The translations under genes were made by a program, and so were the position numbers. A DNA stretch of 64,000 bases from JACKCD01 sp041390905 (lineage in GTDB: Bacteria; Chloroflexota; Anaerolineae; Promineifilales; Promineifilaceae). The DNA is taken from contig JAWKPA010000013.1 of the NCBI GenBank assembly GCA_041390905.1, positions 1,336,198-1,400,197 of the forward strand, written 5' to 3'. Of this stretch, positions 1 to 8,233 are shown piece after piece. The notes below the pieces were generated by a model. That model had not been told where the DNA came from. It made no database searches and was given only the letters and a program-made list of their open reading frames with translations. Numbering within the stretch: position 1 is the stretch's first letter; the number at the start of each line of letters is the position of its first letter.

Positions 1-1
1 C

Positions 2-139
2 AACCCGGCACTGGACAATGGCAACCCGGCCAGTTGGGTCGCCTCCGCCATGACGGGCGGCACGCCGGGGTCAGCCAACTTCCCCGATGGCCCAACAGAC
101 AATTACACCGCCTACCTGCCGCTGATTGTGCGGAAGTAG
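2..139 (+). CDS. C-terminal end of a secreted protein (partial)
   Basis: The window opens inside a gene; only the last 45 codons are present, reading from base 2 to a TAG at 137-139. The fragment is rich in Asn, Pro and Gly (NPALDNGNPASW near its start) and ends YLPLIVRK, a tail I associate with many secreted Chloroflexota proteins whose last module precedes the text 'Y-L-P-L-hydrophobic-basic'. The 'NP.LDNG.P..W' pattern would fit the end of a lamin-tail or similar beta-sandwich domain, but this is weak. A strong intrinsic terminator follows at 160-194, which supports this being a true gene end. Function of the full protein cannot be told. Confidence 0.6.
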   Translation, partial: NPALDNGNPASWVASAMTGGTPGSANFPDGPTDNYTAYLPLIVRK

Positions 140-159
140 GCATTCGCAAGATTGATAGC

Positions 160-194
160 AAAAAAGGGGCGTATGCGATACGCCCCTTTTTTTT
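160..194 (+). terminator. Intrinsic terminator
   Basis: A 9-bp perfect stem (GGGGCGTAT / ATACGCCCC) with a GCG loop is flanked by A5-6 on the left and T8 on the right. It follows the stop at 139 and can work on both strands. Confidence 0.85.
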
Positions 195-278
195 GCCTAA
201 CAGCGAGAGCCAGTTGACCTTTTATCTTTATTAAAGTTACAATGTGGCATCTTGTTTGAGGAAAAGCTAGCAGGTGCT

Positions 279-695
279 ATGTCAAGAAGGGGTATTTTTC
301 ATCATTCTGTACGTCACGCGCTTGAAAAAGAAGGATGGATCGTAACCGATGATCCATTAAAAATTGATTGGGGCGGTGCGACTATAAAAATTGATTTAGG
401 TGCAGAGCGGCTCCTGGCTGCTGAACGCGAGGGTGACAAAATTGCCGTAGAGATAAAAAGCTTTGCTGGCAGTTCACCCATTTCAGAATTCCATACGGCT
501 TTGGGCCAATTTATAGGGTATCGCCGAGTGTTGCGAGATAAAGAGCCGAGCCGAAAGCTATTTCTCAGTGTGCCCATTGATGCCTACGAAGAATTTCTAG
601 CGACCGAATATGCTCAATCCCTAATTGAAGAACAAAGCGTTGCTTTCATCGTGTATCATCCCATTCATGAGGTCATTGTAGAATGGAAAAAATAG
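279..695 (+). CDS. xisH: XisH family protein (nuclease-fold)
   Basis: 138-residue protein of the XisH family, named after the fdxN-element excision controlling factor of Anabaena. It has the family pattern: IFHHSVRHALEKEGW at the N-terminus, IDLGAERLLAAE and then VEIKSF, followed by SEFHTALGQFI. XisH structures have a restriction-endonuclease-like fold; the residues D39, E58 and K60 here form a D-(x18)-E-x-K arrangement that fits a PD-(D/E)xK core. That it cuts nucleic acid is inference. The open frame extends to a TTG at 252, but the ATG at 279 matches the family start. xisI overlaps its 3' end by 13 bp, so the two are probably translated together. No integrated element or recombinase is visible nearby, so the excision role implied by the name need not apply. 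Confidence 0.85.
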   Translation: MSRRGIFHHSVRHALEKEGWIVTDDPLKIDWGGATIKIDLGAERLLAAEREGDKIAVEIKSFAGSSPISEFHTALGQFIGYRRVLRDKEPSRKLFLSVPIDAYEEFLATEYAQSLIEEQSVAFIVYHPIHEVIVEWKK

Positions 696-1012
696 CAACT
701 TATCAAAGATATATTCAAGAAGTCCTGCATAGTTTTATCGCTACCGAAGATGACGAGATGCTGAGGCTTGTTTGTGATACAACCCGAAACCATTATCAAC
801 TGTTGTCAATAGGATGGGAAAATGAGACAAAACGTATCCTGAACATTATCGCTCATGTTGATATTATTGACGGGAAAATATGGATTCAGCGTGACTTTAC
901 AGAGCCTAGCATTAGCGACCATTTACTTGAATTGGGTGTACCCCCGTCTGATATTGTTCTTGGGTTCCAGCCACCGTACAAACGGGTCTATTCTGATTTC
1001 GCTGTTCGGTAA
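683..1012 (+). CDS. xisI: XisI family protein, XisH partner
   Basis: 109-residue XisI family protein, the usual partner of XisH. Family signatures visible are the N-terminal Y-x-x-x-I helix, DTTRNHYQLLSIGWE, HVDIIDGKIWIQ-D-TE, LLELGVPPSDIVLGF, PPYKR and the terminal FAVR. It starts inside the last 13 bases of xisH, typical for this pair and consistent with a two-protein complex made in fixed ratio. Known roles of XisI beyond its genetic link to heterocyst DNA excision are unclear; in bacteria that lack heterocysts, as here, a toxin-antitoxin-like or defence role is possible but unproven. Confidence 0.85.
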   Translation: MEKIATYQRYIQEVLHSFIATEDDEMLRLVCDTTRNHYQLLSIGWENETKRILNIIAHVDIIDGKIWIQRDFTEPSISDHLLELGVPPSDIVLGFQPPYKRVYSDFAVR

Positions 1013-1187
1013 AGATGCCTCATGCAATAGCCGGTTTCCATCTTTCATCCCCCTTACTCCCCTACCACTACACCAAAGCTGGAACACTTGAGGGCTTGAA
1101 AAGTCAGTTCATAGCGGCTATGGTTTTAGGCAAAGTCAGCCGTAGCCCGCACCCATACGGGCTGTACAGTTACCGGCGTGGCAAAGC

Positions 1188-1412
1188 TTATCCTGATTTT
1201 GGTGGCTTAACGGCCGTTACCGCCAGTGCATCGAGCAGGGTGCGGGTGTTGTTGGCAATGGTAGAAACGGCCGTTTCAAACGCCGCCTCATTTGCCCGCG
1301 ATGGTTTCCGGTAGCCGCTGACCTTGCGCACAAATTGCAGCGCAGCCTCATACAGCTCTTCATCAGTGGGGGCGCGGTCATCAAAACGTAGCTTTTTAAT
1401 GCTGCGGCACAT
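1188..1412 (-). CDS. DUF2277 domain protein
   Basis: 74-residue protein that matches the DUF2277 pattern: it begins MCRSIKKLR, continues with a P-T-D-E-E motif, AALQFVRKVSGYRKPS, and a helix with NEAAF and a second helix ending in LLDAL. The family is small, helical and of unknown function. Two AACGGCCGTT sites lie inside (1209 and 1266), encoding Val-Thr-Ala-Val and Glu-Thr-Ala-Val stretches. The gene is followed upstream (to its right) by a hairpin repeat at 1428-1499. Confidence 0.75.
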   Translation of the reverse strand: MCRSIKKLRFDDRAPTDEELYEAALQFVRKVSGYRKPSRANEAAFETAVSTIANNTRTLLDALAVTAVKPPKSG

Positions 1413-1427
1413 AGCTTGTTCCTATAA

Positions 1428-1499
1428 AAATGGGACGCAGATTTGCCTGATTTTCCCGATTTAGGATCAGGTCGATCAGGAAAATATGCGTCCCATTTA
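1428..1499. repeat. Hairpin repeat, GGACGCAGATT family
   Basis: Inverted repeat whose arms read AATGGGACGCAGATTTGCC and its near complement ending in ATGCGTCCCATTT, with CCTGATT/GATCAGG words in between. Related copies lie at 11064-11124 and 28170-28237, each between two genes. Confidence 0.8.
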
Positions 1500-1503
1500 T
1501 CTT

Positions 1504-2025
1504 TTAAGCGCGGCGGCGAGCCTGGAGCAGGAGACCCAGGGCGATGAGGGAAAGGGCGACGAGGGCAACAACGGCCGTTAATCCCGCACTGACCGCGCCA
1601 CCCGCCTGGGGCAACAGCCCACTGCTGGTGGTCGGTGCCGTGGTGGACTGCAGACAAAAGTTAATGTTCTCCGCCAACCTGTTGTTTTCATCAATCAACG
1701 CATACAGCGTGGCCGCCGAGGTGATTTTCCAGCCATCTCCCGGCTGTACTGTCACCCCCCAATAGCTATCCCCCACCGAAACCAGACCAAAGGTGCCGTC
1801 GCTACCGGTGGTATGGTTCATCACAATCCCGCCATCGCTGTTGACAAATTGCAGCGGCACGTTGGCAATGCCAACTTCCCCTGTCACCCCTGTGCCAACG
1901 CACTTGCCATCCCCATTGACATCCACCGCCACCGCCCCACGAATGGAGCCGCTATCCTGGGCATAGGCAATGCCCACAGCCGCAAACAAAACAAACACAA
2001 ACGTCAACCAGAATAATTTTTTCAT
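1504..2025 (-). CDS. Secreted protein with LPQAG sorting signal
   Basis: 173-residue exported protein, probably attached to the cell surface by the neighbouring sortase. Residues 1-22 are a signal peptide (KK, hydrophobic core, AYA before QDSG). The middle carries a Ca-binding-like DVNGDGK loop at about 35-41, in a SdrD B-like or carboxypeptidase-regulatory-like fold with the 'GSIRGAVAVDVNGDG' opening. The end has the layout of a sortase substrate: LPQAG at 138-142, a membrane segment at about 146-167 and RRR at 170-172. A strong Shine-Dalgarno (TTAGGAGG) precedes the ATG. It lies 30 bp from the sortase gene on the same strand, downstream of it, so substrate and enzyme are likely co-expressed. 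Confidence 0.75.
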   Translation of the reverse strand: MKKLFWLTFVFVLFAAVGIAYAQDSGSIRGAVAVDVNGDGKCVGTGVTGEVGIANVPLQFVNSDGGIVMNHTTGSDGTFGLVSVGDSYWGVTVQPGDGWKITSAATLYALIDENNRLAENINFCLQSTTAPTTSSGLLPQAGGAVSAGLTAVVALVALSLIALGLLLQARRRA

Positions 2026-2057
2026 GATTTCCTCCTAAAACAGGTATTCGCAAACTA

Positions 2058-2795
2058 TTATGCCCCTGCGTCGGCGATGGGGTAGGCAACGACGATGACG
2101 CGGTGGGAGTTATCAGTATAGGGCCAGCAGCTAATCAGGGTGATGCGTTCGTCGTCGGTGGGGTTGATCCAACTGGCGTTGGCGAGGCGGGTTGCCAGCG
2201 ATTGGCCGCGCTCTTTGAGGATGATGCTGGTGGTTACGCGGTAATGGTGACTGCTGGTGCTATCCTCCACAATAATTTCGTCCCCGTCGGCCAAATCGGA
2301 CAGATAACGGAACAGTTCGCCGTAAATGTTGTGGTGGCCGTTTAACACGGTGTTACCGATTTGACCCAAAACGGCCGTTTCATTGTGCCACCCCGCCACG
2401 CTGCTGTCTGGAACCTGCCACTGGTAATAGGTTTGGCCGTTTTCAACAAAGGGCTGCCGGGCAACTGGCTCGATGGGTGCGTCAATGTTTAGCCGGGGGA
2501 TGATGAGGCGGGTGGGAATGTGGGCGGGGTCTGCTTCAGCCGCAGTGCGTTGGCTTGTGGGGAGTTGGGGTGCAGAAACGGCCGTTTCTGGCAGCACCAC
2601 CAACTGGGGCGTGGGCAAATAGGGGGCGACCAGCAGGTACAGAGGACGAGGCATGAGTTCGGGCATTATCAGCCAAACGGCCGTTACGCCAATTAACAAA
2701 ATCAGCCCCACCGCAAACAACACAAAACCCAGCGGAATGCGTTCCTCATCTCGTTCCATAAAGATAGTATAAACGACATCGGCAAGAATAGACAA
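2058..2795 (-). CDS. Class D/E-type sortase
   Basis: Sortase, a membrane-bound cysteine transpeptidase that cleaves an LPxxG-type signal and joins the protein to the cell surface. In 245-residue numbering there is a membrane anchor at about 22-44, then the beta-barrel domain with IPRLNIDAPI (about 99-108), catalytic His154 in LNGHHN, Cys223 in LISCWP and Arg232 in SHRVIVV. The frame begins with TTG at 2795; an ATG at 2759 (MERDEERIP) is an alternative start, and neither has a clear ribosome site. Its likely substrate is the LPQAG protein just downstream. Three AACGGCCGTT sites lie in the gene. Confidence 0.88.
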   Translation of the reverse strand: MSILADVVYTIFMERDEERIPLGFVLFAVGLILLIGVTAVWLIMPELMPRPLYLLVAPYLPTPQLVVLPETAVSAPQLPTSQRTAAEADPAHIPTRLIIPRLNIDAPIEPVARQPFVENGQTYYQWQVPDSSVAGWHNETAVLGQIGNTVLNGHHNIYGELFRYLSDLADGDEIIVEDSTSSHHYRVTTSIILKERGQSLATRLANASWINPTDDERITLISCWPYTDNSHRVIVVAYPIADAGA

Positions 2796-2830
2796 GACGG
2801 ACGAAAGGATTAGGGTGCGCCACCTTTTTC

Positions 2831-5800
2831 TTATGAACCAGGAACAAGGGAGTAGCGAAAGCGTGACAGCCGGGTAGACGTGGCCGGAGATGACTCACCG
2901 CAAGCGTTGATACCCAAAACCAGATAATAATAGTTATTACTGCTGTTGATAACGTGGCTGTAGCCGGTTACGCCGTTGACAAGCTGGCAATTTAGCCCGG
3001 CACCAGGGTTGCTACAGTCGGCACCGGGCGTGAAGTAGGGAGCGTCCAGCGTGTACCAAACTTCATAGCTGGGGACACCCAGGTCGTCCCAGGTGAGGTG
3101 AACGGTGCTGGTACCAGACGCATAGGTGATTTCAAGACCCGTGACGGGGTTTGGGGGCTGGCAAGGAACTGTTTCAGTGAGGGCAATGTCATAGGCAGTG
3201 GTGGTGCCGGCCGTATCTACCTCGTTTTTCGCCATCAGGTAATAGGTTCCATTGGCGGGGGCTGTCCATTCTAACAAGGAAGCGCGGCCTCCGCCCCCAT
3301 TTTGGTCATAGGTGAGGGGAGTGGTGCCGTCGGTGTCATACAGATAGAGCGCGGTATCGCTGCTGCTGCCAAGGTTGGAGGTGGTGAAGGTGTAGGTGTT
3401 GCCAGAAACGGCCGTAAATTCAAACCAATCCACATCCCCAGGGCAATCAAAATTATGCGCTTGCGCCGCCGCCCCCGCCACCAGCGTTGTTGCCTGCCCC
3501 GTTTGGTTATCGGTCTCATACCCATCCGGGTTGGTGCAGGGAACCACAATCTGGAATTGATAGGTGCGGTAGCTGCCATAAGCAAAGCTGCTGTGGGCAA
3601 GACGCACATAATAGGTGCCGCTTGTTGACGGTGTCCACATCATATAGGCATCGTTGGGGAAACTGTCGCCCGATGACAGAGGGAATCGTGTCTGACCATC
3701 GCTGTGGTACAGATCAAAGCGCATATCGGTATTGGTGGCGTTAAGTGTTTGCAGCAAATAGGGCGTGCCGGCCGTCGCCGAAAACTGTACCCAGTCGGCA
3801 TCATAGGGGCAGTGGATAGTATGGCTTTGGATGGTGCCGTCGGTGGCAATGGTGCTCGCATCGCCAAAGTTATCATCCGCTTCATAGCTGTCGGCATTGG
3901 TAACACAAGATGGTACCGGAGACAGGTTGGTGGTGGTAATGCTCAATAAATAATCCGTGCTGTTGCCATAATAAATGGGAGTGACTTGCACGTAGTAGGT
4001 GCCATTGGTTGGGGCTTGCCACAGGATGCGGGAAAGGCCGCCCCCTTTGCTGTTGTAATCAGCGGCAAGAAGGGTCGTGGCATTGGTATCGAAAAGACGC
4101 AAGGTGACATAAGGATACCCTTGCCCGGCGTTCAGGCTCTCGATGGCGTAGGTTTGGCCGGAAACGGCCGTAAATTTCACCCAATCCACATCTCCCGGAC
4201 AATAGCCATTGTGCAGTTGGTTGGCTCCATTAACAGCAAATGTGCTGGCATCGGCTGCTGCGTTGTCGCTTTCAAACGCATCGGCGGTAGCACAGGTGGG
4301 GTCAGGCGTGCCACCGCTGGTCACACCCAAAGTGTAGGCCGTGCCGCTGCCAAAGGTGCCAAACAACCCCCAATAGTGCCGCACACGCAAGTAATAGGTG
4401 CCGTTGGCCGGGGCTTGCCACTCAATCTGGTGGGGACTGACTCCGTTGTCGTGGTGGTAAGCCAGCAGGGTGGTGCCGTCGGTATCATACAGCTCCAGGA
4501 CGGCCGAGGTAAACCCGGTAGCCTGGATGGTGTAGGTTTGGCCGGAAACGGCCGTTAATGCCGCCCAATCCTCATCCAAAAGGCAGAACAAGTTGTGGTT
4601 TTGGGTTGCGCCGTCGGCCACAATGGGGGTGGCAGTAGCGGGCGTGTTGTCGCTCTCAAAACCGTCGCCGGTGGCGCAACTCGTTGTTGGGGTGGCATTG
4701 GTGGTCGTCACGCTCAGTTCATACTCACCCGTACTGCCGTAAAGTTCACGAACATAGATGGCATAAACGGCCGTTACCGGTGCCTCGAAAATAATTTGGG
4801 AGTTATTAACCCCAACATCATCCTCATCCAAAGCCAGCAGCGTTGTCCCATCACTGTCATAAATAAAGAGCATGGTGTTGACACCTGATCCTACATTTTG
4901 GGTGCGGATGTCATAGGTTTGCCCGGCCGTGGCGGAAAATTTTACCCAGTCGTTGTCGGCCAACCACGAGGCATCCCGCCGGTGGAAGTTGTGGCTTTGG
5001 GCCGCGCCATTGACGGCAATGGTGGAAGCCAGGCCAGCGGTATTGTCGGCTTCGTAGCTGTCGGGCAAAACCAGGCAGGCGGGCAGGTGAAGTTCAACAG
5101 CCTCAACGGCGGTGGTGGTGGTGGTAACGGCCGTTGATCCCGCCCCATGTAAATCGGTGGCGGCACTGATGAGTGCATCGCCTGTATCGGCAAAGTCGCT
5201 GCCGCTGGTGAGATAGGTGGTGAGGGCGCGGTAGAAAATAGCGGCCGTTTGGCTGCGCCCCAGCGCCGTCATGGTTTGGCCGTTGTAGCTACCTCCCTCA
5301 GCCATCAAATAGGCGGCGTGGTTTGGCACACCGCTGTTAATATGCACACCGCCGTTATCACCACCGCCGCAATAATATTGCGCGTCGCTCACCTTGCCCG
5401 GATCACCGTGCAGCGTGGGGTCAGCCAGGCTACGAATGGCACCAATAGGCAAATCCTCCCCCATGTCCCAATCGTCGTCGTCCACCATCGCACCAAAGAT
5501 GTCGGATATGGATTCATTTAACGCACCGGGCTGGTAGGCGTAGATCAAACCAGCCGTATATTGCGTCACGGCGTGGGTCCACTCATGCGCCACCACGTCC
5601 CTGGTGGCATAGCCAGGGCCATAGGCGGTTTGGCTGCCATTCCAAAAGGCGTTGGCCGTGGTGCCATAGTTGACGCTGGCCGTGAGGGTGGCTCCGCTGT
5701 TGTTGTAGCTGTCGCGGCCGTGTTCGTCAAAAAAGTAGTTGTAGGTTTCGCCGCTGTAGTTGTAGGCGGCGGTGCAGTCGGTGGAGGGGGAGCCAATGGG

Positions 5801-6613
5801 GCCGGATTCGTTGTAGCAGGGGGTGCCGGGCAGGGTGGTGGAGCCGCCTAGCTCGTGGATGGCGCGGTTGAGAACTGTTTCGAGGATGTCGTAGTAGAGC
5901 AGGGTTTGGCCGGTTTGGGCATCTATGAGGGCTGTCCAGGCGTGGGGGGTGGCTTTGTCGCTGATGGTGAGGTGGTAGGCAAGGTGGTTGCGCGAACGGC
6001 CGTTTCCCACTAGAGCCGGGTTATACACCACCAACTGATCCGTCTCGCGCACCAGTTCCGGCCAATCGCTTTGCGTGTGCAAAGCGAGTTCATTTTGGAA
6101 GGCGGCCAGGGCTTGGTCAGGGGTGAGGGTGGGCAGGGGGTGAGCGGCCGTTTCTGCCAGATAGCGCCCATTAACGGCCGTTACCCGCCCCGTCTCGTCA
6201 AAATGCACCGCCACCTCCCCCGCAAAAACGGGAAATTCACCCGCCATTTGCTGGAAAAACAGGTGCGTTTGCCCCGCAGCCTCTTGCTCACGCCGCTGCA
6301 ACCGCCAAATGGCCGGCGCATCCAACCCCAACTCCCGATAATAAGCCCGCAAAAAAGTACGGCCGGCCGCCTCTATCCCCGCTGCCCCATCGGGAGTCGC
6401 TGCCAGCAGGACAGCCTGGCTAACCGCTGCCGAACCCAAAAAGGGGGGAGTATCGGGCAATGCCGAATGCCAAAACAACCGTACAGGCGCACGATTTGCG
6501 GCCTCAGCCGGGAATAAATCGGGGGAAGTTGTTGCCGCCTGGGAATCCTGGCTCTGCCCCATAAATAGCAACAAACCAACAAGTATGATAATGACACGAC
6601 TTGCGAAACGCAT
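2831..6613 (-). CDS. Secreted M4 (thermolysin-like) metalloprotease with PPC domains
   Basis: 1260-residue secreted zinc endopeptidase. A signal peptide occupies 1-26. Residues to about 240 are the FTP/PepSY-type propeptide. The catalytic domain holds HEWTH at 343-347 (zinc ligands and base), the third ligand Glu367 in NESISD, and His424 in GGVHINSGVP (the thermolysin His231 equivalent). After it come five pre-peptidase C-terminal (PPC) domains, each starting with a motif like SYEADN, FESDN or YETDN and containing W-F/V-K-F-x-A-x-x-G-x-T-Y, then a fibronectin type III-like module with VTGLEITY and TWDDLG. PPC domains usually aid folding or binding and may be removed. It acts outside the cell on protein substrates. 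GAGGAG lies six bases before the ATG. Reading both strands, many AACGGCCGTT sites or near-copies sit at the PPC repeat units (Gly-x-Thr-Tyr regions). Confidence 0.92.
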   Translation of the reverse strand: MRFASRVIIILVGLLLFMGQSQDSQAATTSPDLFPAEAANRAPVRLFWHSALPDTPPFLGSAAVSQAVLLAATPDGAAGIEAAGRTFLRAYYRELGLDAPAIWRLQRREQEAAGQTHLFFQQMAGEFPVFAGEVAVHFDETGRVTAVNGRYLAETAAHPLPTLTPDQALAAFQNELALHTQSDWPELVRETDQLVVYNPALVGNGRSRNHLAYHLTISDKATPHAWTALIDAQTGQTLLYYDILETVLNRAIHELGGSTTLPGTPCYNESGPIGSPSTDCTAAYNYSGETYNYFFDEHGRDSYNNSGATLTASVNYGTTANAFWNGSQTAYGPGYATRDVVAHEWTHAVTQYTAGLIYAYQPGALNESISDIFGAMVDDDDWDMGEDLPIGAIRSLADPTLHGDPGKVSDAQYYCGGGDNGGVHINSGVPNHAAYLMAEGGSYNGQTMTALGRSQTAAIFYRALTTYLTSGSDFADTGDALISAATDLHGAGSTAVTTTTTAVEAVELHLPACLVLPDSYEADNTAGLASTIAVNGAAQSHNFHRRDASWLADNDWVKFSATAGQTYDIRTQNVGSGVNTMLFIYDSDGTTLLALDEDDVGVNNSQIIFEAPVTAVYAIYVRELYGSTGEYELSVTTTNATPTTSCATGDGFESDNTPATATPIVADGATQNHNLFCLLDEDWAALTAVSGQTYTIQATGFTSAVLELYDTDGTTLLAYHHDNGVSPHQIEWQAPANGTYYLRVRHYWGLFGTFGSGTAYTLGVTSGGTPDPTCATADAFESDNAAADASTFAVNGANQLHNGYCPGDVDWVKFTAVSGQTYAIESLNAGQGYPYVTLRLFDTNATTLLAADYNSKGGGLSRILWQAPTNGTYYVQVTPIYYGNSTDYLLSITTTNLSPVPSCVTNADSYEADDNFGDASTIATDGTIQSHTIHCPYDADWVQFSATAGTPYLLQTLNATNTDMRFDLYHSDGQTRFPLSSGDSFPNDAYMMWTPSTSGTYYVRLAHSSFAYGSYRTYQFQIVVPCTNPDGYETDNQTGQATTLVAGAAAQAHNFDCPGDVDWFEFTAVSGNTYTFTTSNLGSSSDTALYLYDTDGTTPLTYDQNGGGGRASLLEWTAPANGTYYLMAKNEVDTAGTTTAYDIALTETVPCQPPNPVTGLEITYASGTSTVHLTWDDLGVPSYEVWYTLDAPYFTPGADCSNPGAGLNCQLVNGVTGYSHVINSSNNYYYLVLGINACGESSPATSTRLSRFRYSLVPGS

Positions 6614-6971
6614 ATGCTCTCCTCATTATGGCTTGAATGTACTCCGCTGTGAAATCAGGATGCACAAACAATCTAGTTCAGGCTACAAACGAATGCTAGA
6701 CAATGATAGATTGCCACCCGCTATTGGCTCTTTAGAGTTTAATCAAAATAGCTTTGTGGTTCCAGAAGTTCAACTTCTCTCAGAAGTTGAACTTCTAAAC
6801 CCCAAGGTATTAACGAACGAACCCTTAGAAATTCTTGATACCCAATAGAAAAGAGTTCCTACAGACTTAACCTGTTATTCCAATTGCAGACGTGACAGGG
6901 CAATAGTTTACCATCTTTTTGGAGAAGATGTGTCCCGAAAAACGGCCGTTTCGTCCCATTTTTCCCTGCGA
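6614..6971. other. Intergenic region with one MITE
   Basis: 358 bases between two minus-strand genes. It holds a full MITE copy (6735-6824) and an AACGGCCGTT site at 6941-6950, one of only a few outside genes. No open frame here looks real. Confidence 0.6.
6735..6824. mobile_element. MITE, AGAAGTTCAACTTCT family, full copy
   Basis: 90-bp element bounded by TTA on both sides. Left end GAGTTTAATCAAAA, central double palindrome AGAAGTTCAACTTCT / AGAAGTTGAACTTCT, right end ATTAACGAACGAACCC. The left half matches the reverse complement of the right half of the copy split by the IS at 59812-61707, which shows that both are full-length members of one family. No coding capacity. Confidence 0.75.
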
Positions 6972-8159
6972 TCAGCCCATCCGCTTACGCAGGGTCTCCG
7001 TCCAACTGTGGTGCAGCATGGTAAAGCACCAGCCGGCCGACTCCGCCTCCGACAGTGCCACCTCTAGCACATCCCCATGCACCGCCCGCACATAGCGGGT
7101 GGGGTCGGCTTGCGGCACGTTGTGGCTAAAAAAGGTGGGGTGCGCCGCTTGCAGCGTCGGCAATAGCTCTGGGTAACTGTGGCGGTTGGAATTTTGCCAG
7201 AACAGCTTGTCGTCGGGGGCGCGGCCGTCAAACCCCCACAGCCCCACCTCTTGCGCCAACGTGCAGCCCAACGGCAGCAGCAGCAGTGGCAGCACGTTGC
7301 CCAAATTGGGCAGGGCAAATTGCTGTGTCAAGTCGGCGTGGATGTGGCGGTGGCGGCCAATGGGAATGGGAATGAGCCGGTTGGCTACTTCGGCCAGTTC
7401 GCGGCGGACGATGGGATCAAAACGGGCAGGGTAAATAAAGAGGGTGTCGCTTTCGCGCAGCCGCGCCAGCAGGTCACGGCGAAAGGCGTGGGCAAAGGGG
7501 GTGTGGCCGAAATGGTAAATGCCGTCACCGGCCACAATAAAATGGGGAGCCAAATGATGCCACAGGGCAGCATCGCGGACGATGGTATTGCACACCACGC
7601 GGTAGCCATCATTCCAATCCCGTTCACTGGCCGCCGCCAGCGAGGGGCCAGTGCCAAAAAGGTAGCATTTGTTTAGCCCTTCCTGGTGCAGTTGGGCTAC
7701 GCGGTGGGCAAAAGTTTGCTGGGTAGATGATAGCAACGCACCTTCGTCCGTGTTTGTCCGCGTTCGTCCGCGTCCCATCAAAAAAGGAGAAACAGCATAA
7801 GCAGCCAAATCGCACCACTCCCAGCCATCACGGGGATTGCGACGGTAATCTATGTCAAAGACACCGCTGCGCCATTTTTGCACCCAGCGAGGGAGGCGGT
7901 CGGAGGTGTCGAAGAGGAGCAACGGCCGTTTATGCCACACCTCCCGCCACCCAACCCGCGCCACCACGCGCACACCCCCAGCAGCCAATGCCGGGGCATA
8001 AAACGCCAGCCGGGTTTGCAAATCGGCCGTTTGCGTCGGGGTAATGTCGCGGCTGAGGATGATAACGGCCGTTTTCCCCGTCACCCACTGCCCAATTGCC
8101 TGTCCCCTCGCCACCAGCCAGCGTATTATTCTGTTCAGCCAAACACGAAATGTAACCAT
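6972..8159 (-). CDS. DUF115/MptE-like or GT42-like glycan biosynthesis protein
   Basis: 395-residue protein, probably a cytoplasmic enzyme of surface-glycan synthesis. The recognisable part begins with YLFGTGPSL at about 166-174, a Rossmann-like 'G-x-G-P-S' loop, followed by a VVCN strand and an HFIVAGDGIYHF strand; this arrangement is shared by DUF115/6-hydroxymethylpterin pyrophosphokinase-like proteins and by GT42 sialyltransferases. A GFDGR motif lies further on. It is the last gene of the minus-strand glycan locus. Residues about 128-144 (MGRGRTRTNTDEGALL) are encoded by a GGACGAACACGG-type interspersed repeat (7741-7779), so this loop is likely a repeat-derived insert. Exact activity is not certain. 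Confidence 0.5.
   Translation of the reverse strand: MVTFRVWLNRIIRWLVARGQAIGQWVTGKTAVIILSRDITPTQTADLQTRLAFYAPALAAGGVRVVARVGWREVWHKRPLLLFDTSDRLPRWVQKWRSGVFDIDYRRNPRDGWEWCDLAAYAVSPFLMGRGRTRTNTDEGALLSSTQQTFAHRVAQLHQEGLNKCYLFGTGPSLAAASERDWNDGYRVVCNTIVRDAALWHHLAPHFIVAGDGIYHFGHTPFAHAFRRDLLARLRESDTLFIYPARFDPIVRRELAEVANRLIPIPIGRHRHIHADLTQQFALPNLGNVLPLLLLPLGCTLAQEVGLWGFDGRAPDDKLFWQNSNRHSYPELLPTLQAAHPTFFSHNVPQADPTRYVRAVHGDVLEVALSEAESAGWCFTMLHHSWTETLRKRMG
7741..7779. repeat. Repeat GGACGAACACGG inside a coding region
   Basis: On the minus strand this stretch reads as tandem words GGACGCGGACGAACGCGGAC. The same words occur between genes at 10969-11000. Here they are in frame and translated. Confidence 0.65.
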
Positions 8160-8163
8160 TCAT

Positions 8164-8233
8164 AGTGGTAATCAGTAACCGGTAATCGGTAATCAGTGAA
8201 CCCACTGATTACCGATTACTGATTACCGATTAC
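8164..8233. repeat. Hairpin repeat, GGTAATCAGTAATCGG family
   Basis: Left arm of tandem words (GGTAATCAGTAACCGGTAATC) and complementary right arm. It overlaps the 3' end of the FkbM methyltransferase gene and supplies its last residues (VIGNQ). Other copies: 12598-12666 and 36208-36281. Confidence 0.85.

Noticed and set aside
5561..5851. Gly/Val-rich open frames opposite the metalloprotease
   Set aside because: Shadow frames produced by the high-GC coding strand; the protease motifs are complete on the other strand.
6585..6848. Open frame on the + strand between 6.6 and 6.8 kb
   Set aside because: It runs through the protease start region and a MITE; the peptide (VPEVQLLSEVELL) is only translated repeat.
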